NCBI GenBank assembly: GCA_015680625.1
Contig: JAAAXW010000124.1
Location: 49,127-113,126, forward strand
DNA from: Mortierella hygrophila
Lineage: Eukaryota; Mortierellomycota; Mortierellomycetes; Mortierellales; Mortierellaceae
Direction: 5' to 3'
Length of the DNA stretch: 64,000 nt
Every line of letters begins with the position of its first letter. Position 1 is the first letter of the stretch. Below the pieces are notes generated by a model. That model had not been told where the DNA came from and did no database searches. It saw nothing but the letters and a program-made list of their open reading frames with translations. The position numbers were made by a program, and so were the translations under genes. Shown here piece by piece: positions 54,503 through 64,000 of this stretch.

Positions 54503-56982
54503 ATGTCCTCAAAACGATCGTTCCAGCAAATCCAACAGCACCAACTTCAGCAAGAAGAGCCATGGCTGCGATACCCTTCTTCACTCAGTACTACAAAGGA
54601 CTTCAGTCGCTCGGGAAACACCTCGTCCACTCCTCTCTCTACCAGCAGTATTCGCCAAAAGCACTTCTCCATGGCGGCGTTTGGTGACTTTCAGCTTCGG
54701 TCCATTACCCCTTCGCCAACACCACCACAGCAGCAACAGCAACAACGGCAGCAGCAGCAGCAAAAGCAACAGCCGTCGCAGCAACCTTCGTCTACAACGT
54801 TCATTCCCGAGATCAAGCACAGACGTTCACTTGCACAACTCAACGCGCCTTCGGCCTCGCTTCAGTACGGCATTGGGTCCGACTCGTACGGATACTCATC
54901 CTACAGATCGAGCAGATCCAGGAGACGAGACCCCCCACCCAAGCCGCTCTCGGAGGAACTGTCAATGGCTCTACAGAACAGCGAGGACAACTTTTCTACA
55001 CCGGACACGCCCCCTGGACTCCTTTCAAGCCCAGCGGATATTTCGACTCCTTCCTCCGCGGCGTCCTCTTCTTCAACCTCAACAACTCACTTTCCTCTGT
55101 TCAAGCCCTCAGCACCTAGCACCCAGAGCACAGGAAAGTTGCGGCCGTCTCCACTATCGCTTCACGACAACCCTCAGCAGAATGGGAGCAACAGCCCTTC
55201 TTCGTCGTTCTCGCTAAAGACAGGCAGCCCCACCTCGGCAGTTTCGCGGGATTCAACCACAGCCACCGATATCGCCACCTCACCACGCGCTGCCTCTGCT
55301 GCAGCTGCTGCAGCTGCTACTTTGGGATTCGCTTCACCTTTGGCACCCCGCTCAACCTTGCCTCTGCATTCCGGACCATTGGTCTCAATGTCCTCTGCCA
55401 CATCGACCTCTGGATCTTCCTACGGCTCCAACAATTCTTCGCCCACAACGATGACTGCTCCTTGTTCATCACTTTGTCATGCCAAGAGTGGGCTGGTTAA
55501 CAGCCAACAAGAACACCACCACAACTGTCTCCACAAACAAAGCACTGCCTCTCAGCAGATACACCACCCAGCCTGCCAACACCACACCAACTTCCCCGAG
55601 GATGACTTGATGGCTCATGGACCAAAACCAGGAAGAGTTACCAAGAATGTGCGTCGGTTTGGACTCCCCCAATTCCGCCCTCTACTGGGTGAGTCTGATC
55701 CAGGAACCTTTGACCCCTCGCGTCGGGAAAAGTCTAGCGCAACCATGAAAACGACATCGACTTCGACGACAGAGTACGGAATGCGACGAGGGCATCACCA
55801 CGAAGATGATGACGACGACTTGGGTGTCTATGCATTGGAACCACCCAAGAAGCGCCAACGTTCGACCGCAACCATGCTTCTGGACGCGGCGTTCGAGACG
55901 GTGATCTTTACGGGAGCAGTGGCATTGTCGGCTTACCAGTTGATAACGGGAAAAGGAATGGTCCCAGACCATTCCAAACAGCCCTCGATCACCTTGGGTG
56001 ATGATGATGGTCTTCAGGCAGAGAATGTAAAGACGCTGGAGGATGACCCTATGGAGGAAAAGTTATCCTTGGTAAGTTTTTTATTTTATGTCATACAATA
56101 TCTTTGGTCCATCTCCCAAGAGCAGCTGGAGATATCTTGATCATCCCGACCGAAAGCGTACATGCAGACATGGAAGCAGCAAGGAGAGAAGGAGAGAAGG
56201 AGAAAGTAAGGAGTAATGAGATCAAAGTTGGACAAAGCAACGTGCCAACGAGAACCATATCGACTTTTCCCCTGTTGCACTGCTGGGCTAGTCATACACG
56301 CCCGCCACAGGATCTCCCATGTCACACACACACACCATCTATTTATTTTTTTTGATGCAGGGCATCCAAAACAAACACTTGAACACAACAACACCACCCC
56401 CAACAACTCGCTTTGTTTGTTTTGCGTCCCTTTTTTTTTGTTTGGTTGGAAATGGACAGGGTCACAGTGACGGAACTGGGAAGGGAGAACCACTCTCCTT
56501 TGTTAGCGTGCCTGACTGATGTCTGTTTTTGTTCTACTCCCTTCTAATCTCTCGTCCTTCACTTTTATTTTCCCATTGACTTATCTCATTAGGACCTGGA
56601 CTCTGAAACATTCGCCACCACCAACAACAGCATACCTTCTAGACTTCGCCCTTTCTCAACTTCAGGAACCCTTCTCACCCGCACACCCTCCACATCCACA
56701 TCCTCTCGCCCATCCTCCTTCCACCACAAGAGTCAACAACAAAAACGAGCCAGCTTCCGTCAATCCCGTCAATCCTTCTCCACTTCGTCATCACCAGCTT
56801 ACAACCATATCCCACACCAACATACGGGTCATTTCAGGAGCCCCTCAATGCCTGTGCGGCCGAACACAGGGACGGAGGATACGGATGAGGCGTTCTTGAG
56901 GATGGAGGCTCAATTGAATAGTTTGATTGCTGAGGGTAAAAGGGCGTTGAGTAGTCGGATTGAGGTCTGGGACGAGGAGTAG
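54503..56982 (+). CDS. Q/S-rich protein of unknown function, 2 exons
   Basis: Exon 1 54503-56071 and exon 2 56593-56982, both phase 0; 1959 nt, 652 residues. N terminus Q-rich (QQQQQQRQQQQQKQQ at about residue 75), then S/T/P-rich low complexity with an Ala run. The most conserved-looking part is PPKKRQRSTATMLLDAAFET, VIFTGAVALSAYQLITGKG near residue 450, a basic patch followed by a hydrophobic segment that could be a membrane or amphipathic helix, and the C-terminal DEAFLRMEAQLNSLIAEGKR, ALSSRIEVWDEE, a short coiled coil. The H/C-rich stretch around CSSLCHAKSG and HHHNCLHK could bind metal but fits no zinc-finger pattern I know. The 521-bp intron is unusually long for this window. Function not assigned. 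Confidence 0.75.
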
Positions 56983-58444
56983 GTGCTTCTTTTTTTTTCC
57001 CGTTGTTCAGATATCAGTTTTTTTGGGGAGCACGGTACGGTGGTACGAAGCACTAAAGAAGTAGATGTTTACCAAAAGCAAAATAAAAAAAAATGATGTG
57101 CAATGTGAGATGTGGGCTTGGATATACCACGTTCTACATGTAGTTTTGGATCAGGAAAAGAGCGAACAGTGCACTTACCATCCCATGCACATGCAGGATC
57201 GTTTTTGAAAGCATGGAGCGTGAGTGATATCACTGCACGGGATGGAGGAGTGTCGAAAGAAACAGTCGTTTGTTCGCGCGGCGATACCATCAATGATGAT
57301 GCTTCCCAATCCTGCCCACGGGATCGCTCTCATATTTTTTTCTCTTGAACACAAATCAAGGGCATTTTACTCATTCCTTTTTCTTTTCTTTTCTCTCTCT
57401 CCACTCCGACCACCTCCCTGAGTGCAAACAAACTCATCGTCATCCTCCCTTCACTGTCATCGCAGCCGCACTGCAGAAAATGAATAAAGGAACATATCTA
57501 ACATTGGGGTCCAAATATATTTTCAACAAAAGAAGTATAGTCACTCAGGAACATACTATTAAAAGAAACGCTTTAAAGGTCACTCCAGGGAAGGACTTCA
57601 ATGAGCACCCCCACCCCCCTCCCCTTTTGATTTGAATTAGTTGAAAGTGGATAAAAAAGAAGTCCAGCTGTTAGAAAATGACACAGCCAAGGTCGAACGA
57701 AAGGTAGAAGAGAAGAGACGAGAAACGAGTAGTGGAAGACATGCATATGTAAAGGGGTATCCGTAGTGGACAAAGTTGTTTCTTTTTATTATATTCAAGC
57801 GTGGGTGTTGACGCCCAACCCACGCTTGAGTAATCACATCCCTCATGTTTTTTTTAGGTACCAAACGTACGTACGATCGGAACACGGAATTGTCTGTTCA
57901 CAAGATGCACAAAGGCGAATGTCTGTCTCCCTTGAAAACAAAAAAGAAACGAAAAGGATGACGAATGGGTGTAAGGAAAAAAGGTGCGGACACATTTTCC
58001 GCTCACCGTTACCCCTAGAAAGACTACATAAGAAACCCGATTGTGTGTTTTTTTCTTCTGAGGTTTCACAAACCTGGTGCGCTTCCGCGTTGGCTCATAC
58101 CACGCGACGATTCCGACGGTCGCCTCTGTTGTGAGCTCGAGCCAACGAAAAGAAACCATTCAAGAAGAAATTGCATCGGCCGGGTTGAAGAAAAAAAAAC
58201 GCCTGCTGTTTCTACTGATGATCAGTTCAGGGGTCATCACATCTACTTGATCACTGACAACGAATCACGCGTTCATCTTGCCTATTTCAGCGATGGAAAA
58301 GGGGGCTCGGAGCTGAGGAGAACCTCAAGTAGCAAAATCCTTGGATGAAAGGTGAGGAGAATGATATGAAAACGAGGACGACACTCTGGAGCAAGTTGCT
58401 CCCTCCGTTTATCCTATATAATATACGACGCTCTGTCAAACGAC
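56983..58444. other. Intergenic, boundary between housekeeping and accessory DNA
   Basis: About 1.5 kb with no recognisable gene. A near-perfect inverted repeat GCGTGGGTGTTGACGCC / CAACCCACGCTTGA at 57799-57829 forms a short hairpin (CAAGCGTGGGT ... ACCCACGCTTG). Confidence 0.4.
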
Positions 58445-59735
58445 ATGATCAAGAATGTTGCCATACTAAATGGAGACAGCGAGGAAGATTTGGAAAAATT
58501 CTACAGCAGCATAAGAGAAAACGAAGCCAACGCCAATAGAAAGGGAGGAAATACATGGTTGGTTACAATAACAGTGGGTTTGATAGCCTCTTACTTTTTG
58601 TGCGACAAACGATGCATAGCAATCTACCCGTGAGAAACGTGTTAGTGGATTCGGGCAATAGACTTCTTACTATGGTATACGCACATTTTAAGGTTTTCGA
58701 CCTATCATGTATTAATCTCTCTGGAAAAGGCGTATAAGGCATTTAGAATTACAAACGCCAAGCTGAAGTTGGACCACCAGGAGGTTCAGAATGCTTACTA
58801 TCGAGACATATTTACAGAGTACATAAGCGAGAACGAAGACAAGATCAGCACTTATGCTTTAAGAGATGTGGAAGCTACGTGTGAGTTGTCTTTCAAGGTT
58901 AAACGAACTGTCTATGAGTAAACTACAACAGAAGACCACGAAGGTCTAGTCTTGGAGGACGAGCTAACCACAGCTAGCATGACTTACAAAGCTTTCAAGA
59001 ACTCTCTGTCGGAAGAAATGTTGGAACTCATCCTAATTGTGTCTTTGGATATGGATAAGATTATAAGGAAAGCTGTGATAGGATTCATAGGAGGAAGAAC
59101 ACAAATATTTTGGAAAGGAGAATGTAAGGAGAAGATACTTCTTTGTATCCGTATGTGATGATATAGTTGTTCCCATTGAGTAAGGGAACGTATACGAAAG
59201 ATTTTGTGGAGGGAAGACGGGTTTATATCACGTTTCTATACATAATCAGCCGGATGGTAAAATCATTCCAAAACGCAAAGATGAGGATTCTCTAGATTGA
59301 GAGTACGGACATGTAATCGAGACTTGGGTTACTCACGAAGATATCCGAATACTTAGGGGGTTCCACGCGTCTTTCGTGGTGATCGACGGATATTACCATC
59401 TATCTAGGGTGTGCCAAAACTAAGCTAGGTATGAACACAGACTCTCTCTTCATGTCGGAGGAATAATACGAAAATTTTGTGAAAGACATACCCGACCTGG
59501 TGATGGTATTGGGCAGATGAAAGAGGAGTTGGGTAGGGACAAGAAAGTCATTTTCAAGGCAAAATTTTTTTACATAGTACACAAAGTAGACGATGAGAAG
59601 AATGAGGAGAGATGTTGTCAAAGCAGATCGAGAGGTATAGATGAACATCTCACCACATCAGCTGTTTATCATATACTACTCACAGCTGGCGGCAAAGAAT
59701 ACGATATAGCTAGATTGACACGAAATTACTAAAAG
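58445..59735 (+). pseudogene. Decayed B-family DNA polymerase (DNA_pol_B_2 type)
   Basis: Blocks of a B-family DNA polymerase of the type found in linear plasmids, Maverick/Polinton-like elements and related viruses are recognisable in order but broken. From 58445: DSEEDLEKFYSSIRENEANA, then after a frameshift near 58553 the Exo II block GYNNSGFDSLLLF with SGNRLL...HFKVFDLS, a frameshift near 58722, then EKAYKAFRITNAKL and the Exo III block STYALRDVEATCEL. A TAA at about 58919 is followed in frame by LTTASMTYKAFKNS and IIRKAVIGFIGGRTQIF, which precede Pol motif A. A further frameshift near 59140 removes motif A; the rest (GLYHVSIHNQPDGKIIPKR, ILRGFHASFVVIDGYYH) continues with three stops to about 59735. 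At least seven lesions, so long inactive. The sequence is visibly more AT-rich than the flanking genes. Confidence 0.7.
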
Positions 59736-60168
59736 AAATGGGCCAACAGTGGCCTAAACTTATATTGACAAATGAAGAAAAATACAACAGCGACATGCTA
59801 TCCTTACACAAAACGCGAAAGAGGAACAAAAGGATCGGAACAACTAAACTCCGCATCATCTCTCTTTTGAAAAGTTTGGTTGAAAAGAAAAAAAGAGTGC
59901 TCATCTGCCAAAAACATGGCCAGCTACGACACTATGAAAAGAACAGAAAAAAAGGGGAATGATCAAAGCAAACAAAAGAAGAGGGCTTGAATATGTGCAT
60001 AATTTTGAAGCGAGAATCGGGCAATATTTTTTCAAGAACAAAGGGGAGATTGAAAGCCGTAGCCGACCAAACGTATAGTATAGTAGCGCAATTCAACTAC
60101 ATAGGGAACAAAACGTTTGCGCATATGGAAACGTTGGAATGGAGTTTGAGGGTCTCGATGCGAGTAGG
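59736..60168. other. AT-rich remnant downstream of the polymerase
   Basis: Two lysine-rich plus-strand frames (59738-59962 and 59987-60172; for example TYSIVAQFNYIGNKTFAHME) share the AT-rich base composition of the polymerase remnant. They may be further debris of the same element, but I recognise no domain. Confidence 0.3.
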
Positions 60169-60372
60169 CTAATATGAGGTGACTAGGTCAAAACAGTAAC
60201 AATGAGTATTCCCTTCCGAGCATAATCCACAGTCGAAGCTGTTGAACGTGCAATAGTTTCTACATCTTGAAACATCGCAACCGGCCCGTAGCGGCTGCTG
60301 AGGATGGCCGACTTGGATGACGGTTGCCATGGCAAGACAACATAGCAAGGCCGTACTGTACTTGATTTGCAT
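60169..60372 (-). CDS. Small secreted cysteine-rich, defensin-like peptide
   Basis: 67 residues, single exon. Signal peptide MQIKYSTALLCCLAMATVIQ, with cleavage probably before GHPQQ. The mature part has seven cysteines in C-x4-C-x3-C-x6-C-x2-C-x6-C-x-C, which contains the C-x3-C and C-x-C pairs of the CS-alpha-beta fold and a GLC-x6-C segment fitting the gamma-core pattern G-x-C-x(3-9)-C. Fungal defensin-like peptides have 6 or 8 cysteines, so an odd number is atypical; one may be unpaired or the fold assignment may be wrong. A TATATAAAGG box lies at 60541-60550, about 170 bp upstream, resembling the promoters of the 30-32 kb secreted genes. It sits amid mobile-element debris. Confidence 0.55.
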   Translation of the reverse strand: MQIKYSTALLCCLAMATVIQVGHPQQPLRAGCDVSRCRNYCTFNSFDCGLCSEGNTHCYCFDLVTSY

Positions 60373-60540
60373 GATGAATGTAGACGTGTGTGCGATGATT
60401 CTTGTAAGGGTTCTTATGGGGGTTTGTGCAAATGTTTCTGTTTGTGGTTCTTACGACGGTTCTTGCGAACGTTGTTACGAGTCTGGAGTTATGAAGACGA
60501 GGATGTTGAGTCATAGTGCTAGAAGCCTGAAGGCGCGACT

Positions 60541-60550
60541 CCTTTATATA
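60541..60550 (-). promoter_or_regulatory. TATA box of the small secreted peptide gene
   Basis: Minus strand TATATAAAGG followed by AGTCGCGCC; the secreted protein B promoter has TATATAAAGACGTTGCGCC. Between box and ATG are several AAGAACC repeats of unknown meaning. Confidence 0.5.
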
Positions 60551-60604
60551 CATATACACGATGGGATTTGAATTTGTGGAACCATTAATGTTTACAAGAG
60601 TTAG

Positions 60605-60737
60605 AACGCAATGTTTAGAGCACCTCAATAGAGTCTCCCTGTCCTGCAAAGGCTGTGAACAGGAATGTTTCAAACTTCTTTTTGGCCTAGAATCGCCGTT
60701 GTCCTGCTAAAGCCACAGGGCGGAATGTTTCGAGCAC
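60605..60737 (+). repeat. Short tandem-like repeat block
   Basis: Two alternating motifs recur: AATGTTT(C)(A/G)AGCACCTC at about 60611, 60663 (partial) and 60722, and TGTCCTGC-AAAG-C at about 60641 and 60695. The unit length is about 55 bp. Copies are diverged. Confidence 0.55.
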
Positions 60738-60873
60738 CTCGTATCGGAGGATTACCACAAACTCGACCTAAACTATCGCGATGAGAACAGGCAACGAGAA
60801 TAATTTTATGCAGCCAATCACGTTTGTTCTTTGTTCCTTCCCTAATGCAGATGGTCCGAGCTGTCAAACTTAC

Positions 60874-63048
60874 TGATTGACTTCATGGCCTTGATGGTCC
60901 TGCGAAGCTGAATCTCGTCTTTGACATCAGTGCACAATGCCTTCTTTAATTCAAAATTGGCTACCTCGAGGTCTTCTACCGTCAAAATGGTATCACATTT
61001 TCGCGTTCCTGCGATGATGTCAAAGATCCGGAAAAGATGAAAGTTCGATTGTCTAGCGGCCGCGAGGCCCTGCTCACCACTACAGAAAATCCGTTTCGCA
61101 AATCAAGCAGTAACAGGATACGCTCAACAGGAATCATTGACAGAACATCATCACATCGCTTACAGGTTCAGTGCCAAAGAGGCTGTTGCTGGAAGTTGCT
61201 CTCGGAAAATGGCTGACCACAAATGACAGCATCGCCTTCCGATGCGTCCTTGGTTCGGCCAGATAAAGGTCGCTCTGCATGCTTGAGGCTATGTTACAAT
61301 CCAGCATTAATGCTACTGGTTTTCAGAGCGGTGTCTCTATCATATTAAATTAATTCACAAGAGCTTACATCGTTTTAAGAGCGTCGAGTAGACTTTCTCA
61401 ACTGTCGAATCGAGTCGAATGTGAAGGTTATTCGAACTCGATTCGAGTTTGGTATCTCGAATATCGAATGCATTCGACTCGACTCGAGATGCATTCGATT
61501 CGACTCCAGGTGCATTCGAAGTTTATTCAGTTCAACTTGGGCACAGGTCTACAGTTATGGAATCGAATACACCTCGAGTCGAATCGAATGCATCTCGAGT
61601 CGAGTCAAATGCACCTCGAATCGAATGGGGGCCACTATTCGAACTCGAAAAATCGAATCGAATCGAATCGAATCTCGAATTTCGAATATTCGTTGAGAAA
61701 GTCTAGCGTCGAGAGAACGGCAATAAGGTTCTGAGCCCAATGCAGCCTGGAGTTGGTAGATTTCGCTAATGATCGTTTGAGCCTTCACTCCAGTGTCCGT
61801 CCTTGCTGCGCATTCTGCCATCTCCACTAACGATGCGATGATAGCAGCAAACCCCGCGTCTGCAGTATCAAGTTCTTTGACAGCGCATGCATCCAATCCT
61901 CGCTCGTAGTCATCCTTGAAGGCAGCGTTCACATTTTGACAGAACATACTCCAAACTCCTGAGAGAGAAACCCTAGACAACATCACAGATACAGGATCAG
62001 TGATACTGACCTGCAGTCAAAATCACAAGACACGGAGAATTGAACTTACAAGGCATCCTAGAGGGGTAGATTGTACTCTGGATTCGAATATTGGGTCGTA
62101 TCACTTGCTTTCTTGAGGTACGACAAAGATAAGCGGCACAGAGTCTGGCGTCTTGGGGAAATATTGTCCTGTACCACTGTGGACTCGGGCAATGCCTCAT
62201 ATATCCCAAAGTGCTATGAAAAGCAAGAGGAAACAGTCAAAGTGTTTATCCTGACAAACAATCCCGTGGTCGCTTTGTGGTGAGAGCAAAAACAAGTAGT
62301 ACCATGGCATGGGCAATGTCCACCAGTGACCTAAATGAGGCGGGTCCCTTCTCAAACTGACGCCGCTTTATCGCCTCTACCAGATAATCTCCTGGTCTCT
62401 CACAACTTTTCGATGAGGATGAAGACAATGAAACCTCCACAGTGGACGACGAATCCATGCGAAGCGAAAACAGAACATCGGTGGACAGAGACTTGCCGTG
62501 GGAGTCAAAGGCCATACCACTGGTGGACAAAGGGGCCGGTGCTAAAAAAGAAGTAGATGTTAGTCAATCGTACCAATGTAGGCTCGGGATAACGAGTGGT
62601 TCATGAGCAAAGGGACTTACCATTGCGGACCATTGTTGTAAGTTCCTTGCTGACGTGACGAACTTGCTCTGAACTCTCTTGTAGCAGGTTGACTTTAAGA
62701 TTCTTCACAATGCGACTTGAAGAACGAACCGAGCATCGTCGTCAACGCTGTGGGCCTTCGCACCAACATCGCGAAGTACTTGGAGCTCGCTTTTCGTGAA
62801 ATCGATCATCCATCCTTCCCACTCCTGAATGATGGCTTATTTTGAGTCCGTCGTCATCTGTCGATACTCAAAGTATCCTCTGAGAGATGCATCAAGAACA
62901 TTGGCCATGGCCGTAAAATAAGAAACCCCATTGCGTTGACTACTGAACGATGCTCGCCAGTCAACCTCTTTGCTGACCCTCTTGCCAGCCTTCTTGCCAA
63001 CCTTTTTGTCGACGTCTTCTTAGCGCGATCCTTTCCGCGACCGCTCAT
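60874..63048 (-). pseudogene. Decayed multi-exon gene with PD-(D/E)xK-like motif, interrupted by a MITE
   Basis: A chain of protein-like exons on the minus strand. From an ATG at 63048: MSGRGKDRAKK, then in a shifted frame KEVDWRASFSSQRNGVSYF and TAMANVLDASLRGYFEYRQM; after a TAA, EWEGWMIDFTKSELQVLRDV; a TGA and a frame change, VNLLQESSEQVRHVSKELTT to a GTAAGT at 62623; next exon LSTSGMAFDSHGKSLSTDVL ... RSLVDIAHAM (to 62305); HFGIYEALPESTVVQDNISP; then CQNVNAAFKDDYERGLDACA ... QLQAALGSEPYCRS, broken by the MITE. Past it, HAERPLSGRTKDASEGDAV and, near 60950, TRKCDTILTVEDLEVANFEL with KKALCTDVKDEIQLRRTIKA. The CD...(x13)..ELK pattern resembles PD-(D/E)xK nuclease folds such as those in Crinkler-like fungal proteins; this is inference. 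I cannot name the family. Confidence 0.55.
61389..61705. mobile_element. hAT-like MITE, 317 bp, with 8-bp target-site duplication
   Basis: Perfect 14-bp terminal inverted repeats TAGACTTTCTCAAC (61389-61402) and GTTGAGAAAGTCTA (61692-61705) are flanked by the direct 8-bp duplication GCGTCGAG (61381-61388 and 61706-61713). Eight-bp duplications are characteristic of hAT transposons. The interior has no coding capacity; it is made of TCGAA/TCGAG-rich short repeats (CATTCGACTCGACTCGAG, AATCGAATCGAATCGAATC), giving it strong internal symmetry. It lies inside an exon of the decayed minus-strand gene, and the host reading frame is continuous if element and one duplication are set aside (CRS then LDALKTM and a GTAAGC donor). 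The perfect terminal repeats and duplication indicate a fairly recent insertion. Confidence 0.88.
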
Positions 63049-63192
63049 TATATAAAGCCTAAACGCTGAAAAGTGCCACATCAGTATAAATTCATCAAAA
63101 AACGTAGTCTGGATGTGTATGTCGAAGACAATCACCTCAACAAACATTGACCAAGGTTGTGTGTCATCCTTGTTCAATGTGTTTCCGTGGGG
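63049..63192. other. Upstream region of the decayed gene
   Basis: Short non-coding stretch; no distinct feature. Confidence 0.3.
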
Positions 63193-63635
63193 CCACTCAG
63201 TCAACCAACACGTCTTTCACTCTCACACGGCGAACGAGCGTAAAGAACGTTGGTACATCGCCGACCCTGATGGAAAGGGGGGCTTCACCCGTTGTTCGAT
63301 CAATTTACACATTCCCAACCATCTACATGTCCCAATGACAGGAGATGCTGTCAAAGATACTGGAACAGTTGGGCGTGCTGGCATCAAAAACAATATGGTG
63401 AAGAGACGAATTGAGCAGCCTTTAAAAGAAGCAACAGTGACCAAGGACTTATGGGATCCTTGTTCAACAGCTTAGAGGCGAAACCGCTCAGCCAACCAAA
63501 GCAACCATTGCGCTCTCATAAAGCAAACGAGTGCATGGTGCTGGTGAATCACCAACTCTAATGAAAGGGTGGCTTCTCCGATTGTTTGACCAATTAACAC
63601 ATTCCCAACCATCCATAGAACAGTTGGGCGTGCCG
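63193..63635 (+). repeat. Diverged direct repeat, two copies
   Basis: Copy A about 63193-63380 and copy B about 63484-63635 share, in order, CAGTCAACCAA/CAGCCAACCAA, CGAACGAG/CAAACGAG, GATGGAAAGG/AATGAAAGGG with GGCTTC, TTACACATTCCCAACCATC, and ACAGTTGGGCGTGC. Open frames across them are unlike any protein I know. Probably a degraded non-coding repeat or transposon part. Confidence 0.6.
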
Positions 63636-63929
63636 AATGACGCCATGCTCGCTCTTCGTGACGAGAAGGTGGGTTTGTGACATATTACCTTTTGTAAATG
63701 AAATTGACGACGTCTCACGACAATCGACCAAAGGGTGTGTCGTACGAAGGGCCAAGAGCGAATACGGTGTGGATTTGCTGGATGGGTCGAGGATTATCGG
63801 TTTCAGCAATTTGGTACTGGAAAGAATTGATGGATGGCGTGCAAGGGTGTGATTGAAGAAGGAGAATTGAATGCCTGAGCAAAGACGAGTGGTGGGTAAA
63901 GAAATGTGGGACAATGGGTGCCAGGAAAC
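63636..63929. other. Right-end non-coding sequence
   Basis: No gene recognised. It ends in the tandem-like motif GGGACAATGGGTGCC / AGGACAATGGGCGCG that leads into the terminal hairpin. Confidence 0.35.
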
Positions 63930-63977
63930 AGGACAATGGGCGCGAGAATTACGTCACCGAAGTTAGTAATCTCGCGC
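63930..63977 (+). repeat. Copy B of the dispersed motif with hairpin
   Basis: Same motif as at 21884-21920 (core ATTACGTCAC-GAAGT). Here it is part of a near-perfect inverted repeat: GCGCGAGAATTAC (63940-63952) and GTAATCTCGCGC (63966-63977), one bulged base. It could be a transposon terminus or a regulatory palindrome. Confidence 0.55.
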
Positions 63978-64000
63978 CATCGCTCACGTGACCCGGCACT

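Noticed and set aside
53904..55217. 437-residue plus-strand frame starting at 53904
   Set aside because: Its first half is CT-rich leader and its second half is a shadow frame of the real gene starting at 54503, which has consistent splicing and composition.
61421..61734. Plus-strand frames of ~85-90 residues rich in RIES/SNRI repeats
   Set aside because: They are translations of the TCGAA satellite interior of the MITE in all three frames.
62854..63048. MSGRGKDRAKK start resembling a histone H2A/H4 N terminus
   Set aside because: The similarity ends after about eight residues, no histone-fold sequence follows, and the downstream frame continues as the decayed unknown gene.

Overview
The window looks like nuclear DNA of a filamentous fungus, most likely Mortierellomycotina (Mortierella/Linnemannia-like). 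I base this on GT-AG spliceosomal introns of roughly 50-260 bp, a family of long F-box proteins with degenerate leucine-rich tails, OPT and ABCC transporters, Q/S-rich regulators with CT-rich leaders, and moderate GC. The genus is an inference. There is no bacterial operon structure, and I recognised no tRNA, rRNA or CRISPR.

Layout. 0-9.5 kb is an F-box cluster on the minus strand: two intact tandem genes (5744-7408, 7481-9469) and two decayed copies (42-1131, 3966-5538), with a purine nucleoside phosphorylase gene and a Sel1-repeat fragment between them. 9.7-21.4 kb holds the zinc-metallochaperone GTPase ZNG1, cytosolic valyl-tRNA synthetase and a full-length ABCC/MRP transporter that carries one apparent frameshift. 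23-28 kb has a truncated and an intact oligopeptide transporter (OPT) in tandem. 30.5-32.5 kb has a divergent inverted pair of small secreted 8-cysteine proteins with matching TATA boxes. 35.6-57 kb is mainly housekeeping and regulatory: a Q-rich protein, a Mog1-like gene with an indel, TAF3 with histone fold and PHD finger, cytochrome c heme lyase with a duplicated CPV segment, a Pumilio-family RNA-binding protein with an almost canonical recognition code, GTP cyclohydrolase I with a 30-nt exon, and a Q/S-rich protein of unknown function.

57-64 kb is an accessory region. It contains a badly decayed B-family DNA polymerase (DNA_pol_B_2 type) from a selfish replicon or virus-like element, a tiny secreted cysteine-rich peptide with defensin-like spacing, a decayed intron-containing gene with a PD-(D/E)xK-like motif, a hAT-like 317-bp MITE with 8-bp target duplication inserted in one of its exons, and several short diverged repeats.

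The metabolic genes (PNP, GTP cyclohydrolase I, valyl-tRNA synthetase, heme lyase, ZNG1) do not form an evident pathway cluster; they are scattered housekeeping loci. The distinctive biology is gene birth and death: F-box, OPT and secreted-protein duplications, plus the mobile-element debris at the right end. Splice junctions given for multi-exon genes were placed by hand from GT/AG sites and frame continuity; for PNP, ZNG1, valyl-tRNA synthetase, OPT, TAF3, heme lyase, Pumilio, GTP cyclohydrolase and the 54.5-kb gene the exon lengths sum to an exact multiple of three.
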